NCBI RefSeq assembly: GCF_042665295.1
Contig: NZ_JBHTCO010000005.1
Location: 248,001-312,000, forward strand
Reading direction: 5' to 3'
Length of the DNA: 64,000 bases
Source: Scopulibacillus_A cellulosilyticus
Lineage (GTDB): Bacteria; Bacillota; Bacilli; Bacillales; Sporolactobacillaceae
The translations under genes and the position numbers were made by a program. Shown here in pieces: positions 1 through 8,074 of the stretch (positions are counted from its first letter, which is position 1; every line of letters starts with the position of its first letter). Under the pieces are notes generated by a model. The model had not been told where the DNA came from, searched no databases, and was given only the letters and a program-made list of their open reading frames with translations.

Positions 1-992
1 TGGGATTGTTAGGAACTGTAACATTTGCAACAAGTGCATCTGCACAAACAATAACGATACATAAAGGAGACACACTCTGGGATATAGCCCAAAGATATCA
101 TACAACTATTGATCATTTAAAAGCAGTCAATCATTTAAACTCCGATCGCATTTACGCCGGACATACTTTAAACGTACCTGATGACAACAAAACATCAGGT
201 AATTCTTTTGCAGGCACAGATTCCAGTACTTATACAGTAAAATCTGGTGACACTTTATGGGGGATTGCAAAATCTCACGGAACAACCGTCAGTGCTATTA
301 AATCTCTAAATGGTTTAAAAGGAGATACAATTTATGCCGGCCAACATTTGAAACTCAGCGGCACTTCCGGACATTCAGACAACAGTTCAGGTTCATCAAG
401 TTCTAGTTCTAATGCCAGTACTTACACTGTTAAGTCTGGAGATACTTTATGGGGAATTGCAAAGGCTCACGGAACAACCGTCAGTCAGATTAAATCACTA
501 AACGGTTTAAAAGGTGACACGATTTATGTCGGTCAGCATCTGAAACTAAGCGGTGCGGCAAGTCATTCAAACAGCAGTTCAAGCTCAAGCCACAGCGCTT
601 CCAGCCATGCACATGCAGAAAGTTCAGCTTCGTTAAATGTTGATCAGTTAATTTCAGATGCAAAAGCTCTAATGGGAACGCCTTATAAATGGGGCGGAAC
701 GTCACTGTCAGGCTTTGATTGCAGCGGATTTATCTACTATGTCCTTAACGAACAAATGTCATACCCCCGGTTAACCGTGGCAGGCTATTGGGACAGAATG
801 GAAAGCGTCAGTTCGCCGCAGCGTGGTGATTTTGTATATTTCCAAACTTACAAAAAAGGTCCTTCTCATATGGGAATTTATTTAGGAAACAACCAGTTTA
901 TCCATGTCAGCTCAACCCGCGGCGTAGAAATTCAAAGCTTAAGCAATCCATACTGGCACCCGCGTTATTTGGGTGCTAAACGTTTTAATTAA
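1..992 (+). CDS. LysM-LysM-LysM-NlpC/P60 peptidoglycan endopeptidase (5' end cut by window)
   Basis: Secreted cell-wall hydrolase of the LytE/LytF/CwlS type, expected to cut gamma-D-Glu-diaminopimelate bonds in stem peptides. The reading frame is open at the window edge and begins inside a signal peptide ending near ASA-Q, so the true start lies upstream. Counting from the first in-frame TTG (position 6), three LysM repeats (about residues 16-58, 75-118 and 139-183, each with GDTLW) are joined by Ser-rich linkers. A C-terminal NlpC/P60 domain (about 212-328) carries the catalytic Cys239 (GFDCSGF), His288 (SHMG) and His300. LysM repeats 2 and 3 are nearly identical, which suggests recent duplication. 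It is followed directly by a terminator, so it is probably monocistronic. Confidence 0.93.
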   Translation, partial: GLLGTVTFATSASAQTITIHKGDTLWDIAQRYHTTIDHLKAVNHLNSDRIYAGHTLNVPDDNKTSGNSFAGTDSSTYTVKSGDTLWGIAKSHGTTVSAIKSLNGLKGDTIYAGQHLKLSGTSGHSDNSSGSSSSSSNASTYTVKSGDTLWGIAKAHGTTVSQIKSLNGLKGDTIYVGQHLKLSGAASHSNSSSSSSHSASSHAHAESSASLNVDQLISDAKALMGTPYKWGGTSLSGFDCSGFIYYVLNEQMSYPRLTVAGYWDRMESVSSPQRGDFVYFQTYKKGPSHMGIYLGNNQFIHVSSTRGVEIQSLSNPYWHPRYLGAKRFN

Positions 993-999
993 TTTAAAT

Positions 1000-1041
1000 G
1001 CCCTTCTAAGATATTTTACTGTATGCTTGGAAGGGCTTTTT
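1000..1041 (+). terminator. Rho-independent terminator after the LysM/NlpC gene
   Basis: An 11-bp stem (1000-1010 with 1026-1036, GCCCTTC...GAAGGGC, one G-U pair) is followed by a T5 run. Confidence 0.85.
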
Positions 1042-1176
1042 ATGTGATAACTCTGCTATGCAGTAATATTTGACGCTTTTGTCATAAAGGTTTAGCATTT
1101 AAGCTAACTATTGTCACGTTCTGTAAAACCAACTTAATAATATAATAGCATGAGACTATAAGTGGGAGATTTTGTA

Positions 1177-2529
1177 ATGAGTGAGACGATAAGAAAACCT
1201 TGGCTTTTAGTTGTCACAATCGGTCTTGGCACGTTACTCAATCCGCTCAATTCCTCAATGATTTCGGTTGCCCTTACACGATTGCAGCATGAATTTGATT
1301 TAACCTTTGCAAGCGTTTCGTGGTTAATTTCAACATTTTATTTAGCAAGTGCAGTCGGGCAGCCTATTATGGGGAAATTGAGTGATATGTTTGGACCGAA
1401 AAGAATGTTTTTAGCAGGGCTGATCATTATTTGTTTGGCGTCAATCCTGGCACCATTTTCACCAAACTTTGGCTGGTTAATTGTTTTCCGGATGCTTCAA
1501 GCCATAGGGAGTTCCACGTTGTTTCCAAGCGGTATGTTAATGATACGGCAAAGCATTTCTAAAAATCGGGCCCGGGCACTTTCAATATTAAGTATATTTT
1601 CCTCAACTTCAGCTGCCTTTGGGCCGTCCATAGGCGGATTTTTAATTAATTTTGGTGACTGGCCGGCTATTTTCTTTATTAATTTTCCTTTTATTATAGC
1701 TTCGTTCATTTCAGCTATCTTTATTTTGCCAAGGGATGGCAGGGTGAAGCTGGATTTAAGACGGATCGATTTTATTGGTATCATCCTGTTCATCATCAGC
1801 ATTGTGATGATCCTGCTGTTTCTTTTATCTTTTGAGGGACCGATCCATTGGTGGACTTTGGCCGTTGCTGTCATTTCAAGCTTGCTTTTTTATTTTCAGG
1901 AGAAAAGGCCAAAAGAACCGTTTATTGATTTTAAGGCTTTAAAAACAAATATCAATCTATCATTTGTTTACCTGCAGTTTATTTGTATCAATTTAATTTT
2001 TTACTCAATCTTTTTTGGTATGCCGTCTTTTCTGCAACAGGCACAGCATTTTAGTGAAAAGAGTACAGGAGTTATTATGCTATCCATTGCCGGTTTCGGC
2101 GTCATTATCGCACCGTTTGCCGGACGCTGGATTGATAAGAAGGGCTCAAAACCGCCGCTTTTAGTCGGCGCCTTAACGGTTATTATAGGGACAATATTAC
2201 TTTTGACTATCCATGTGGCTTCACCTGTATGGTGGATGTTCTTAGTGCTATCGATATTAGGGATTTCTAATGGCTTTAACAATATCGGCATGCAAACCGC
2301 ACTTTATGCTTTTGCCAGACCGGAAGAAACAGGCTCAGCATCAGGCTTGTTTCAAACAAGCCGTTATATTGGCACCATTTTATCATCAGTTTTACTCGCG
2401 CTGTTCTTTAATAAGCATATGGACGGTGCCCACTTGCATATTATTACAATCATTTGTCTTATCGTTAGTGTCATTATTTTGCTGCTTACGATACGTATGC
2501 CGGCCAAAAAGCGGGATACGAGCCGTTAA
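1177..2529 (+). CDS. MFS transporter (drug:H+ antiporter, DHA2-like)
   Basis: Integral membrane efflux or uptake protein of about 450 residues with 12-14 hydrophobic segments throughout. The N-terminal region has the MFS pattern WLISTFYLASAVGQP followed by a loop GKLSDMFGPKR, the conserved cytoplasmic loop 2-3 motif. The start was placed at ATG 1177 because GGGAG at 1164-1168 sits 8 nt upstream; a longer GTG start at 1162 would contain its own SD. No adjacent regulator indicates a substrate. It converges with the metallo-hydrolase gene across a shared bidirectional terminator. The exporter role is inferred from the family; the substrate is unknown. Confidence 0.85.
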   Translation: MSETIRKPWLLVVTIGLGTLLNPLNSSMISVALTRLQHEFDLTFASVSWLISTFYLASAVGQPIMGKLSDMFGPKRMFLAGLIIICLASILAPFSPNFGWLIVFRMLQAIGSSTLFPSGMLMIRQSISKNRARALSILSIFSSTSAAFGPSIGGFLINFGDWPAIFFINFPFIIASFISAIFILPRDGRVKLDLRRIDFIGIILFIISIVMILLFLLSFEGPIHWWTLAVAVISSLLFYFQEKRPKEPFIDFKALKTNINLSFVYLQFICINLIFYSIFFGMPSFLQQAQHFSEKSTGVIMLSIAGFGVIIAPFAGRWIDKKGSKPPLLVGALTVIIGTILLLTIHVASPVWWMFLVLSILGISNGFNNIGMQTALYAFARPEETGSASGLFQTSRYIGTILSSVLLALFFNKHMDGAHLHIITIICLIVSVIILLLTIRMPAKKRDTSR

Positions 2530-2530
2530 G

Positions 2531-2569
2531 GACAAAACGCCGCCTGTTCTAAACAGTCGGCGTTTTGTC
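2531..2569. terminator. Bidirectional terminator between convergent genes
   Basis: A perfect 12-bp stem (2531-2542 GACAAAACGCCG with 2558-2569) has an inner CTGTT/AACAG stem. A/T tracts on both sides allow termination of both the + MFS gene and the - hydrolase gene. Confidence 0.85.
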
Positions 2570-2576
2570 TTAGAAA

Positions 2577-3572
2577 TCATTTTTCATTTACGGGTTTGCT
2601 TTTGTAGTTTAAGGCATCAGGCTGAATCTCATGCCATGTAATAAAATCTTGAAAATAGTCTTCAAATTCATACCCTTGATTAATCAATCGTTCAATATGT
2701 TTGGCAATACCGATAATTTCCGATTTAACCAGGTTTTTGTTTTGTTGATGGTTTATTAAATAATAAAAGATCTCTTGATAAACAATGTCTTTTGGACGAA
2801 TACCTTGTTGGATCGATTTTTTTACTTTTTCCTCACGTTCATATATTTTGTCAATGTATGTATACAGACGCACCTCAAATTCTTTTCTTTCAAATATACC
2901 TTTATGATGAGCGGTAACATAATATTTAGCATCAGTTTCCAACGTTTTTTGAGATGATTCAATAAATTGATCAATGTCCGAATCAGCATCGTTGTACCAT
3001 GGCCCAAAAGAAGTCAGGTCGTAATCTCCGACGAAAAGGACGCCATATTCAGGAAAATACGGACAGCAGAAACCTTCCGTATGGCCGGGAGCATGAATTG
3101 CTGTCATCGTTGTTCCGGCAATGTTTATCGGCCTGCCGTAGGGATAAATGTGTTGAGCAATGCCTATAACAGGTCCCCAGCTTGGTTTGTTTTCATTTAC
3201 GGGGGCTTTTTTATTCATCATTTGTTTTTGAACCCATTTTTCTACACCTTGACTGCCGTATAAGGTTTCTACGCCATTAGCTTTGGCAAGTTCATAAGAA
3301 TCGGTCAATTTATTAAAGTCATACGGATTAATAAAAATTTCAGCGCCTTCAAATAAATAAGCCCCCCAAATATGATCGAGATGGTAATGGGTCAAATAAA
3401 TCTTGTCAACAGAATGATGCTTTTTTATATAATCAAAAACTTTCCTGCCGCCGCCGCAATCAATGAGTACCGTTTCATCCTCAGCTTCCACTAACAGTGT
3501 TGTACAAAAAGGGACATGGCTGTTATTTTCACCGGTTAAAATACGAATCGGTCCGACTTGTTTGTATGACAT
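2577..3572 (-). CDS. Metallo-beta-lactamase-fold hydrolase
   Basis: Predicted cytoplasmic binuclear-zinc hydrolase of 331 residues. The fold is shown by the HxHxDH metal motif (THYHLDHIWG, His62, His64, Asp66, His67), a later His in HAPGHTEG and the bridging Asp in FVGDYD. There is no signal peptide. The ATG start has GGAGAG about 8 nt upstream. A C-terminal helical extension (after about residue 230) resembles that of glyoxalase-II-like or RNase Z-like relatives, but the substrate cannot be read. It is divergent from the catabolic cluster at 3967 and shares an intergenic region that carries two TetR-type operators, so it may belong to the same regulon; that link is inference. Confidence 0.85.
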   Translation of the reverse strand: MSYKQVGPIRILTGENNSHVPFCTTLLVEAEDETVLIDCGGGRKVFDYIKKHHSVDKIYLTHYHLDHIWGAYLFEGAEIFINPYDFNKLTDSYELAKANGVETLYGSQGVEKWVQKQMMNKKAPVNENKPSWGPVIGIAQHIYPYGRPINIAGTTMTAIHAPGHTEGFCCPYFPEYGVLFVGDYDLTSFGPWYNDADSDIDQFIESSQKTLETDAKYYVTAHHKGIFERKEFEVRLYTYIDKIYEREEKVKKSIQQGIRPKDIVYQEIFYYLINHQQNKNLVKSEIIGIAKHIERLINQGYEFEDYFQDFITWHEIQPDALNYKSKPVNEK

Positions 3573-3710
3573 TAAGATTTCTCTCCTATTATAGAATTCT
3601 GCCGTTTTATACTATTATAGCTTGATATTTCCTTATCTCAATCTTTAAATTTTTATTTAAAGCAAACAACCTTTATTGCATTATTCAGATAATATTTATA
3701 TTATTATAGC

Positions 3711-3728
3711 ATACTAACCATTAGGTAT
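3711..3728. promoter_or_regulatory. Putative TetR-family operator, copy 1
   Basis: An imperfect palindrome ATACTAACCATTAGGTAT, extended by GC on both sides so that GCATAC and GTATGC form perfect outer arms. It matches copy 2 (3880-3897) at 16 of 18 positions. It lies in the divergent region between the metallo-hydrolase gene and the acyl-CoA dehydrogenase gene. The form resembles TetR/AcrR-type operators; the cognate regulator is not adjacent. Confidence 0.55.
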
Positions 3729-3879
3729 GCTAAATGATGAAATTTTTATAGACGGTATATCTAATGTTAGATCGAGACTATTTTTCGTTAATCATTCAAG
3801 ATTAATTTCGAAGCCTCCACTACTAAAATATCGATTGGGGATTGAATTTTCTAAATAATTGTACTAAAATTTAAAACAA

Positions 3880-3897
3880 ATACTAACCAGTTGGTAT
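3880..3897. promoter_or_regulatory. Putative TetR-family operator, copy 2
   Basis: ATACTAACCAGTTGGTAT, 16/18 identical to copy 1, lies 70 bp upstream of the first catabolic ATG. It overlaps a plausible -10 (TATATA, 3895-3900), so binding would block initiation. The remaining 3573-3966 region is AT-rich with no ORF. Confidence 0.55.
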
Positions 3898-3966
3898 ATA
3901 AAAGTTGTTTGCCGGGTTGCCTGTTCAAACAATATAAAAACAATAATAGACTGGAGAGAATGTCAT

Positions 3967-5133
3967 ATGCATTTGCGATTAAATGATGAACAAAAAATGG
4001 TTCAAAAAACAATTAGAAAGTTTGTTGAAAAAGAACTTATGCCTCTCGAAAACGAAGTTCTTCGCAATGAATTAGAAGGGAAGCCGGGAATTTCCAAAGA
4101 AAAAATCAAAGAATTACAAAATAAGGCTAGAGAAGCTGGTTTTTGGGGCATCAATACCCCTGAAGAATACGGGGGTGCTAACCTGGGCCAAATGATGCTC
4201 GCCATTGTTACGATCGAAACAGCGAAAACTTTTGTCCCATTTTCCTTTGGCGGCTATGCCGACAATATTCTTTATTACGGAAATGAAGAACAGAAAAAGA
4301 ACTATCTCATCCCGACGATTAACGGTGAAAAGGTTTCCTGTTTCGCATTTACAGAACTTGGGGCAGGCTCAGACACAAGAAATATCAGAATGTCAGCCGA
4401 AAAAAGGGGAAACGAATGGGTACTTAACGGCGAAAAAGTTTTTATCACTAACGGCAATGATGCTGATTTTGCGATGGTGTTTGCTGTTACTGATAAATCA
4501 AAACAAGGCCGCGGCGGTGTCACCTGTTTTCTCGTTGACCGTGACATGGGCTGGAAATCCGAATACATTCAAACAATGGGTGAATGGGGCCCAGCGTCAC
4601 TTGTCTTTGATAATGTCCATGTTCCGGAAGAAAACATTCTCGGGGAGTTACACGGCGGATATAATCTCGGGTTAGAGTGGATTGGTTTTGCAAGATGGAT
4701 CGTCGGTGCAAGGGCTGTCGGTTCTGCTGAAAGACTATTGCAAATGGCAATTGATTATTCAAAGGAAAGAGAAACATTTGGAAAGCCGATTTCATCAAGG
4801 CAGGCAATCCAATGGCAAATTGCCGATTCTGCTGTTGAAATTGAAGCAGCGAGGTGGCTCGTCTTTAACGCTGCCTGGACGCTGGATCAAGGTGAAGATA
4901 ACCGTCATCTTGCTTCAATGGCCAAATTATTTGGGGCCAATATGGGTAACCATGTTGTTGACCGTGTTCTGCAAATTCACGGAGGTTTAGGATATACAAA
5001 AGAATTACCGATTGAACGTTGGTACCGGGAAGCCAGATTATGGCGTATCTATGACGGCACAGACGAAATCCAACGCATGATTATTGCCAGAAACTTATTA
5101 AAAGGCCATGTAAAACTTGGAGATTATTATTAA
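3967..5133 (+). CDS. Acyl-CoA dehydrogenase (first paralogue)
   Basis: FAD-dependent alpha,beta-desaturation of an acyl-CoA thioester in the cytoplasm, passing electrons to ETF. At 388 residues it has the usual length. N-terminal helical domain (1-120), middle beta domain with the FAD-binding CFAFTELGAGSDTRN, and C-terminal helices with the QIHGGLGYTKELPIERWYRE signature. In the C-terminal motif the usual catalytic Glu of YEGT is Asp363 (YDGTDEIQR), whereas the paralogue at 8075 keeps Glu363, so the two may differ in chain length, rate or substrate. The ATG follows GGAGAG. It is the first gene of the + cluster, behind the two TetR-type operators. Confidence 0.92.
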   Translation: MHLRLNDEQKMVQKTIRKFVEKELMPLENEVLRNELEGKPGISKEKIKELQNKAREAGFWGINTPEEYGGANLGQMMLAIVTIETAKTFVPFSFGGYADNILYYGNEEQKKNYLIPTINGEKVSCFAFTELGAGSDTRNIRMSAEKRGNEWVLNGEKVFITNGNDADFAMVFAVTDKSKQGRGGVTCFLVDRDMGWKSEYIQTMGEWGPASLVFDNVHVPEENILGELHGGYNLGLEWIGFARWIVGARAVGSAERLLQMAIDYSKERETFGKPISSRQAIQWQIADSAVEIEAARWLVFNAAWTLDQGEDNRHLASMAKLFGANMGNHVVDRVLQIHGGLGYTKELPIERWYREARLWRIYDGTDEIQRMIIARNLLKGHVKLGDYY

Positions 5134-5168
5134 ATCAATCCAAAGATTTAGTAAGCTAAAATACTTTG

Positions 5169-5196
5169 AATCAGGTGGAGAGCGATCCGCCTGATT
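5169..5196 (+). other. Strong hairpin in the gap between the acyl-CoA dehydrogenase and the alcohol dehydrogenase
   Basis: An 11-bp stem AATCAGGTGGA/TCCGCCTGATT (one G-U) with a 6-nt loop in the 335-bp gap 5134-5468. There is no immediate T-run (a CTTTTTCTTTTT tract begins about 16 nt later), so it could be a weak terminator or an mRNA processing or stability element. The rest of the gap is AT-rich with no ORF or clear promoter. Confidence 0.5.
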
Positions 5197-5468
5197 GAAA
5201 TATCACATTACTTTTTCTTTTTAAATAAAATAGTTTTCAAAACTTAATAAGTTAACGCAGGGATTCCGTTTTACAAGTTGAACTAAAATATAAACTCATT
5301 GATAACCTTTTAAATATCCGCTAATAACTTTTAACCGCACAAATTTTGCTGCAACTAAAAAACCTTCACAGTCAATCATTCCCTAAGTTCTTCTGAATCA
5401 TTAGAGACAACCATGAATATAGATCGCTTAAACAATAAACTTATTTTAATTAAGAAAGGATGAAAACT

Positions 5469-6506
5469 ATGAAAGCGGCTGTTATGGAAGGTCTTAAGAA
5501 ACCGCTCGTCGTCCGCGATGTTCCCGACCCGGTTATTGATGCAAACGGTGCTGTTATACGTGTTGAAGCTAATGGCGTATGCCGCAGTGATTGGCATGCC
5601 TGGGTGGGAGATATTGAAGTGGCTTCGCTCCCTTTTGTGCTTGGACACGAATTTGTTGGTGTCATTGAAGAGGCCGGCAAAGATGTTAAACGGTTTAAAA
5701 AAGGAGACAGAGTTATTATTCCCTTTTCTCAAGGGGACGGCACTTGTCCTGAATGTTTAGCAGGACATCACAACATATGTGATAACAGTATGATGCCGGG
5801 ATTTCATTATTGGGGAGGCTACGGACGCTATGCCGCGATTCCCAACGCAGATGTCAATCTCGTCGAATTGCCTGAGGAAGTTTCCTTTGAAGCAGGCGCG
5901 AGCATTGGCTGCCGTTTTATGACGGCATACTATGGTTTAGTGGAACAGGCGAAGGTTCGTCCCGGGGAGTGGGTTGCTGTTCATGGCTGCGGAGGCGTTG
6001 GTTTGTCTGCTATTCATATTGCCAGTGCTGCCGGTGCGATTCCTATAGCCGTTGATATCATGCCTGAAAAGCTGGAATTTGCGAAAAAGCTTGGTGCAGC
6101 TTACGTTGTTAATAGTAGGGAACAAAATGCACCTAAAGCAATTAAAGAATTAACAAAAGGCGGTGCACATGTATCTGTTGATGCACTTGGTATTTCCGAT
6201 ACGATTTTAAATGCTCTATTATCATTAAGAAAACGCGGCCGCCATTTACAATTAGGCATTGCTTCATCGGAAAACAAAATGACAGCGCTTCCAACTGACT
6301 ATATTGTCTTTAAACAAATTCAATTTCTAGGTTCGCTTGGAATGCCTGCACCTTACTACCCGACAATGTTGCAGCTCGTTGCAACAGGCAAATTAAATCC
6401 AGGTTTATTAGTGACAAAGCGTATTTCTATTGAAGAAGCGGGAAAAGAAATTGAAGCAATGACCGAATTTCAAACATTGGGCGCTTCAATTGTTACAAAG
6501 TGGTAA
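5469..6506 (+). CDS. Zinc-dependent medium-chain alcohol dehydrogenase
   Basis: NAD(P)-dependent alcohol/aldehyde oxidoreductase of 345 residues, MDR superfamily. Catalytic-zinc residues are Cys38 (NGVCRSDWHAW) and His60-Glu61 (LGHEFVG). The structural zinc loop reads Asp90-x2-Cys93-x2-Cys96-x7-Cys104, so the first of the four usual cysteines is Asp. The Rossmann motif HGCGGVGLSAIHIA is followed by an acidic residue (VD) near 195, favouring NAD. The start was set at ATG 5469, 8 nt after AAAGGA; an upstream ATG at 5460 overlaps that SD. In this cluster it probably oxidises an alcohol intermediate, which is inference. Confidence 0.9.
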   Translation: MKAAVMEGLKKPLVVRDVPDPVIDANGAVIRVEANGVCRSDWHAWVGDIEVASLPFVLGHEFVGVIEEAGKDVKRFKKGDRVIIPFSQGDGTCPECLAGHHNICDNSMMPGFHYWGGYGRYAAIPNADVNLVELPEEVSFEAGASIGCRFMTAYYGLVEQAKVRPGEWVAVHGCGGVGLSAIHIASAAGAIPIAVDIMPEKLEFAKKLGAAYVVNSREQNAPKAIKELTKGGAHVSVDALGISDTILNALLSLRKRGRHLQLGIASSENKMTALPTDYIVFKQIQFLGSLGMPAPYYPTMLQLVATGKLNPGLLVTKRISIEEAGKEIEAMTEFQTLGASIVTKW

Positions 6507-6546
6507 AGCGATGATCAACACGCAGCGTAAGGGAGGGAAGAAGATA

Positions 6547-7512
6547 ATGACAACTAATTTTGAAAAGATCGATAAGGTCAGTATTGATTCACTACATACT
6601 GATTTTCACGTTGACAATGTCATTGACTATGTCCATGAAGGCTTACAGAAAGTCGATTACAATTACCCGCTTGAGCTTCATAAAAAATTCGAGAAACAGC
6701 GCTGGAATGTCCACGAATTGGATTTTTCCCAAGACCGGGTTGATTGGAATGAAAAGCTGTCAGATGACCAGCGCAAAAGCTTCCTCAGTATCGCGACAGG
6801 TTTTCATCACGGGGAACGTCAAGTTGCTGTTGACGTTATACCAATGATATCAGCGATGCCGAAGGATGAGCATAAAATGTTTATGGCAAGCCATCTTGAA
6901 GATGAGGCAAGACACACAATCTTTTTTGACCGGTTTTACAGGGAAGCCATTGGATTAGATGCCAATGACATGACAGAAACGCTTGACAAATCTTTTGACT
7001 ATATGAGCGAAACGTTTATTGGTTCATTTGGTTTTCTTGCGTATCTGGTTGACGAAATTCGGCTGCACCCTGAAGACAGGCGCTTGCTTGTTTCCGCTTT
7101 GACCAATTATCAAATGTGGATTGAAGGTGTTCTTGCCTTAAGCGTCATGAAAGTTACGTTAAGCTTTTGCAAGGAAAATAATGTATTGCCATCTTTTCAT
7201 AAAGGGTTTATTGCAACAACAAGAGATGAATCCCGGCATGTTCAATTTGGCATGAAATTGCTTAAAGAACTCCTGAATGATGATCCTTCTTTAAAGAGTG
7301 TTGTTTACGATACTGTCGAAACAATGCTGATGATAAGCAGCACTTATACGCAAAAAATTGAATTTTCGTCACTTGGATTAGAGAGAGACGCTTTAAAAGG
7401 GATCATGATGAAAAATTTACAAAAAAAATTTAAAATGATCAGCCTCCCAATTCCAGACGAATTACAAAAACGGCTTGAAGAAATTGAGCCTGAAGCGGCT
7501 GCCGGAGGTTGA
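6547..7512 (+). CDS. R2-like ligand-binding oxidase (R2lox) of the ferritin-like superfamily
   Basis: Cytoplasmic dinuclear Mn/Fe-type oxidase related to ribonucleotide reductase R2, 321 residues. All six metal ligands are visible: Glu90 (GFHHGE), Glu120 and His123 (EDEARH), Glu193 (MWIEG), Glu228 and His231 (DESRH). The first ligand is Glu, as in R2lox, not Asp as in class Ia R2. The two residues that form the ether crosslink in R2lox are conserved in spacing: Val93 (Glu90+3) and Tyr188 (Glu193-5). FSQDRVDW and DVIPM match remembered R2lox sequence. R2lox proteins bind long-chain fatty acids and have no settled physiological role. GGGAGGG at 6531 fixes the ATG. No R1 subunit is nearby, so a role in dNTP synthesis is unlikely. 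Confidence 0.88.
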   Translation: MTTNFEKIDKVSIDSLHTDFHVDNVIDYVHEGLQKVDYNYPLELHKKFEKQRWNVHELDFSQDRVDWNEKLSDDQRKSFLSIATGFHHGERQVAVDVIPMISAMPKDEHKMFMASHLEDEARHTIFFDRFYREAIGLDANDMTETLDKSFDYMSETFIGSFGFLAYLVDEIRLHPEDRRLLVSALTNYQMWIEGVLALSVMKVTLSFCKENNVLPSFHKGFIATTRDESRHVQFGMKLLKELLNDDPSLKSVVYDTVETMLMISSTYTQKIEFSSLGLERDALKGIMMKNLQKKFKMISLPIPDELQKRLEEIEPEAAAGG

Positions 7513-7533
7513 TTGGTAAAAAGGAGGGATATA

Positions 7534-7986
7534 ATGGCCTGCCAGCTGTTTAGTAATGAATGGGTAGAACAATTTTCGAAGGAATTAAAAAAAGGACCCA
7601 GTTTTGAGAGAAAACAAGCAGTTGATGATCATTACTGGCAATGGATTGATAAATGCAAGGGAAAGATGGATATCCGTCTGGCACTTGTTTTAACAGAGCA
7701 AAACAGCTTAGATCGTTATGCGTATTTTGATTTAAAAAAAGGGGAGCTTGTTCATTCACACCTTGGAACAGAAGAAGAACGCAGTTCAGCTGATTTTGTA
7801 TTGGGAGGCAGTAAGGATGATTGGTTTGAGATCATTAATGGCAAGCGGGAGCTTACGCAAAACTTAATGTATCGCAAATTGCGATTATTACAAGGGAATC
7901 TGCATGCATTTTTTCGGGGCATTTACTTTTTTGTTGAACTTCTTCGTGCAGGGATCCGTGTGCCAACAGCATTTGAAACTGCATAA
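7534..7986 (+). CDS. SCP2-like sterol/lipid carrier domain protein
   Basis: A single-domain protein of 150 residues. The C-terminal half (ADFVLGGSKDDWFEIINGK..., then MYRKLRLLQGNLHAFFRG) follows the pattern of SCP2 sterol-carrier domains, which shield hydrophobic acyl or sterol ligands and acyl-CoAs. The start was set at ATG 7534 because AAGGAGG lies 6 nt upstream; an earlier GTG would extend it by seven residues. It sits 21 bp after the R2lox gene and before the second acyl-CoA dehydrogenase, so it is very likely cotranscribed and may deliver substrate to R2lox or to the dehydrogenases. Function is by family and context. Confidence 0.7.
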   Translation: MACQLFSNEWVEQFSKELKKGPSFERKQAVDDHYWQWIDKCKGKMDIRLALVLTEQNSLDRYAYFDLKKGELVHSHLGTEEERSSADFVLGGSKDDWFEIINGKRELTQNLMYRKLRLLQGNLHAFFRGIYFFVELLRAGIRVPTAFETA

Positions 7987-8074
7987 TGCCGGCGGCTGCC
8001 AGGGCGATTTTCAATATGAAATGACTAAAAGGATACTTTTGATTAATCAATAGATTCCAGGAGGGTGATTTTAT

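Noticed and set aside
2270..2641. 123-aa + ORF overlapping the MFS gene end
   Set aside because: Out-of-frame shadow of the MFS gene running through its terminator, with no SD or homology. Similar shadows elsewhere were left out.
3844..3873. Ter-like sequence with GTACTAAA upstream of the catabolic cluster
   Set aside because: Core match is about as good as for site 1 (TGTACTAAA), but it lies in AT-rich promoter DNA, far from rtp, with no paired site. Needs a motif scan before it is believed.
6547..7512. Ribonucleotide reductase beta subunit
   Set aside because: First metal ligand is Glu, the R2lox Val/Tyr pair is present and there is no R1 gene nearby.
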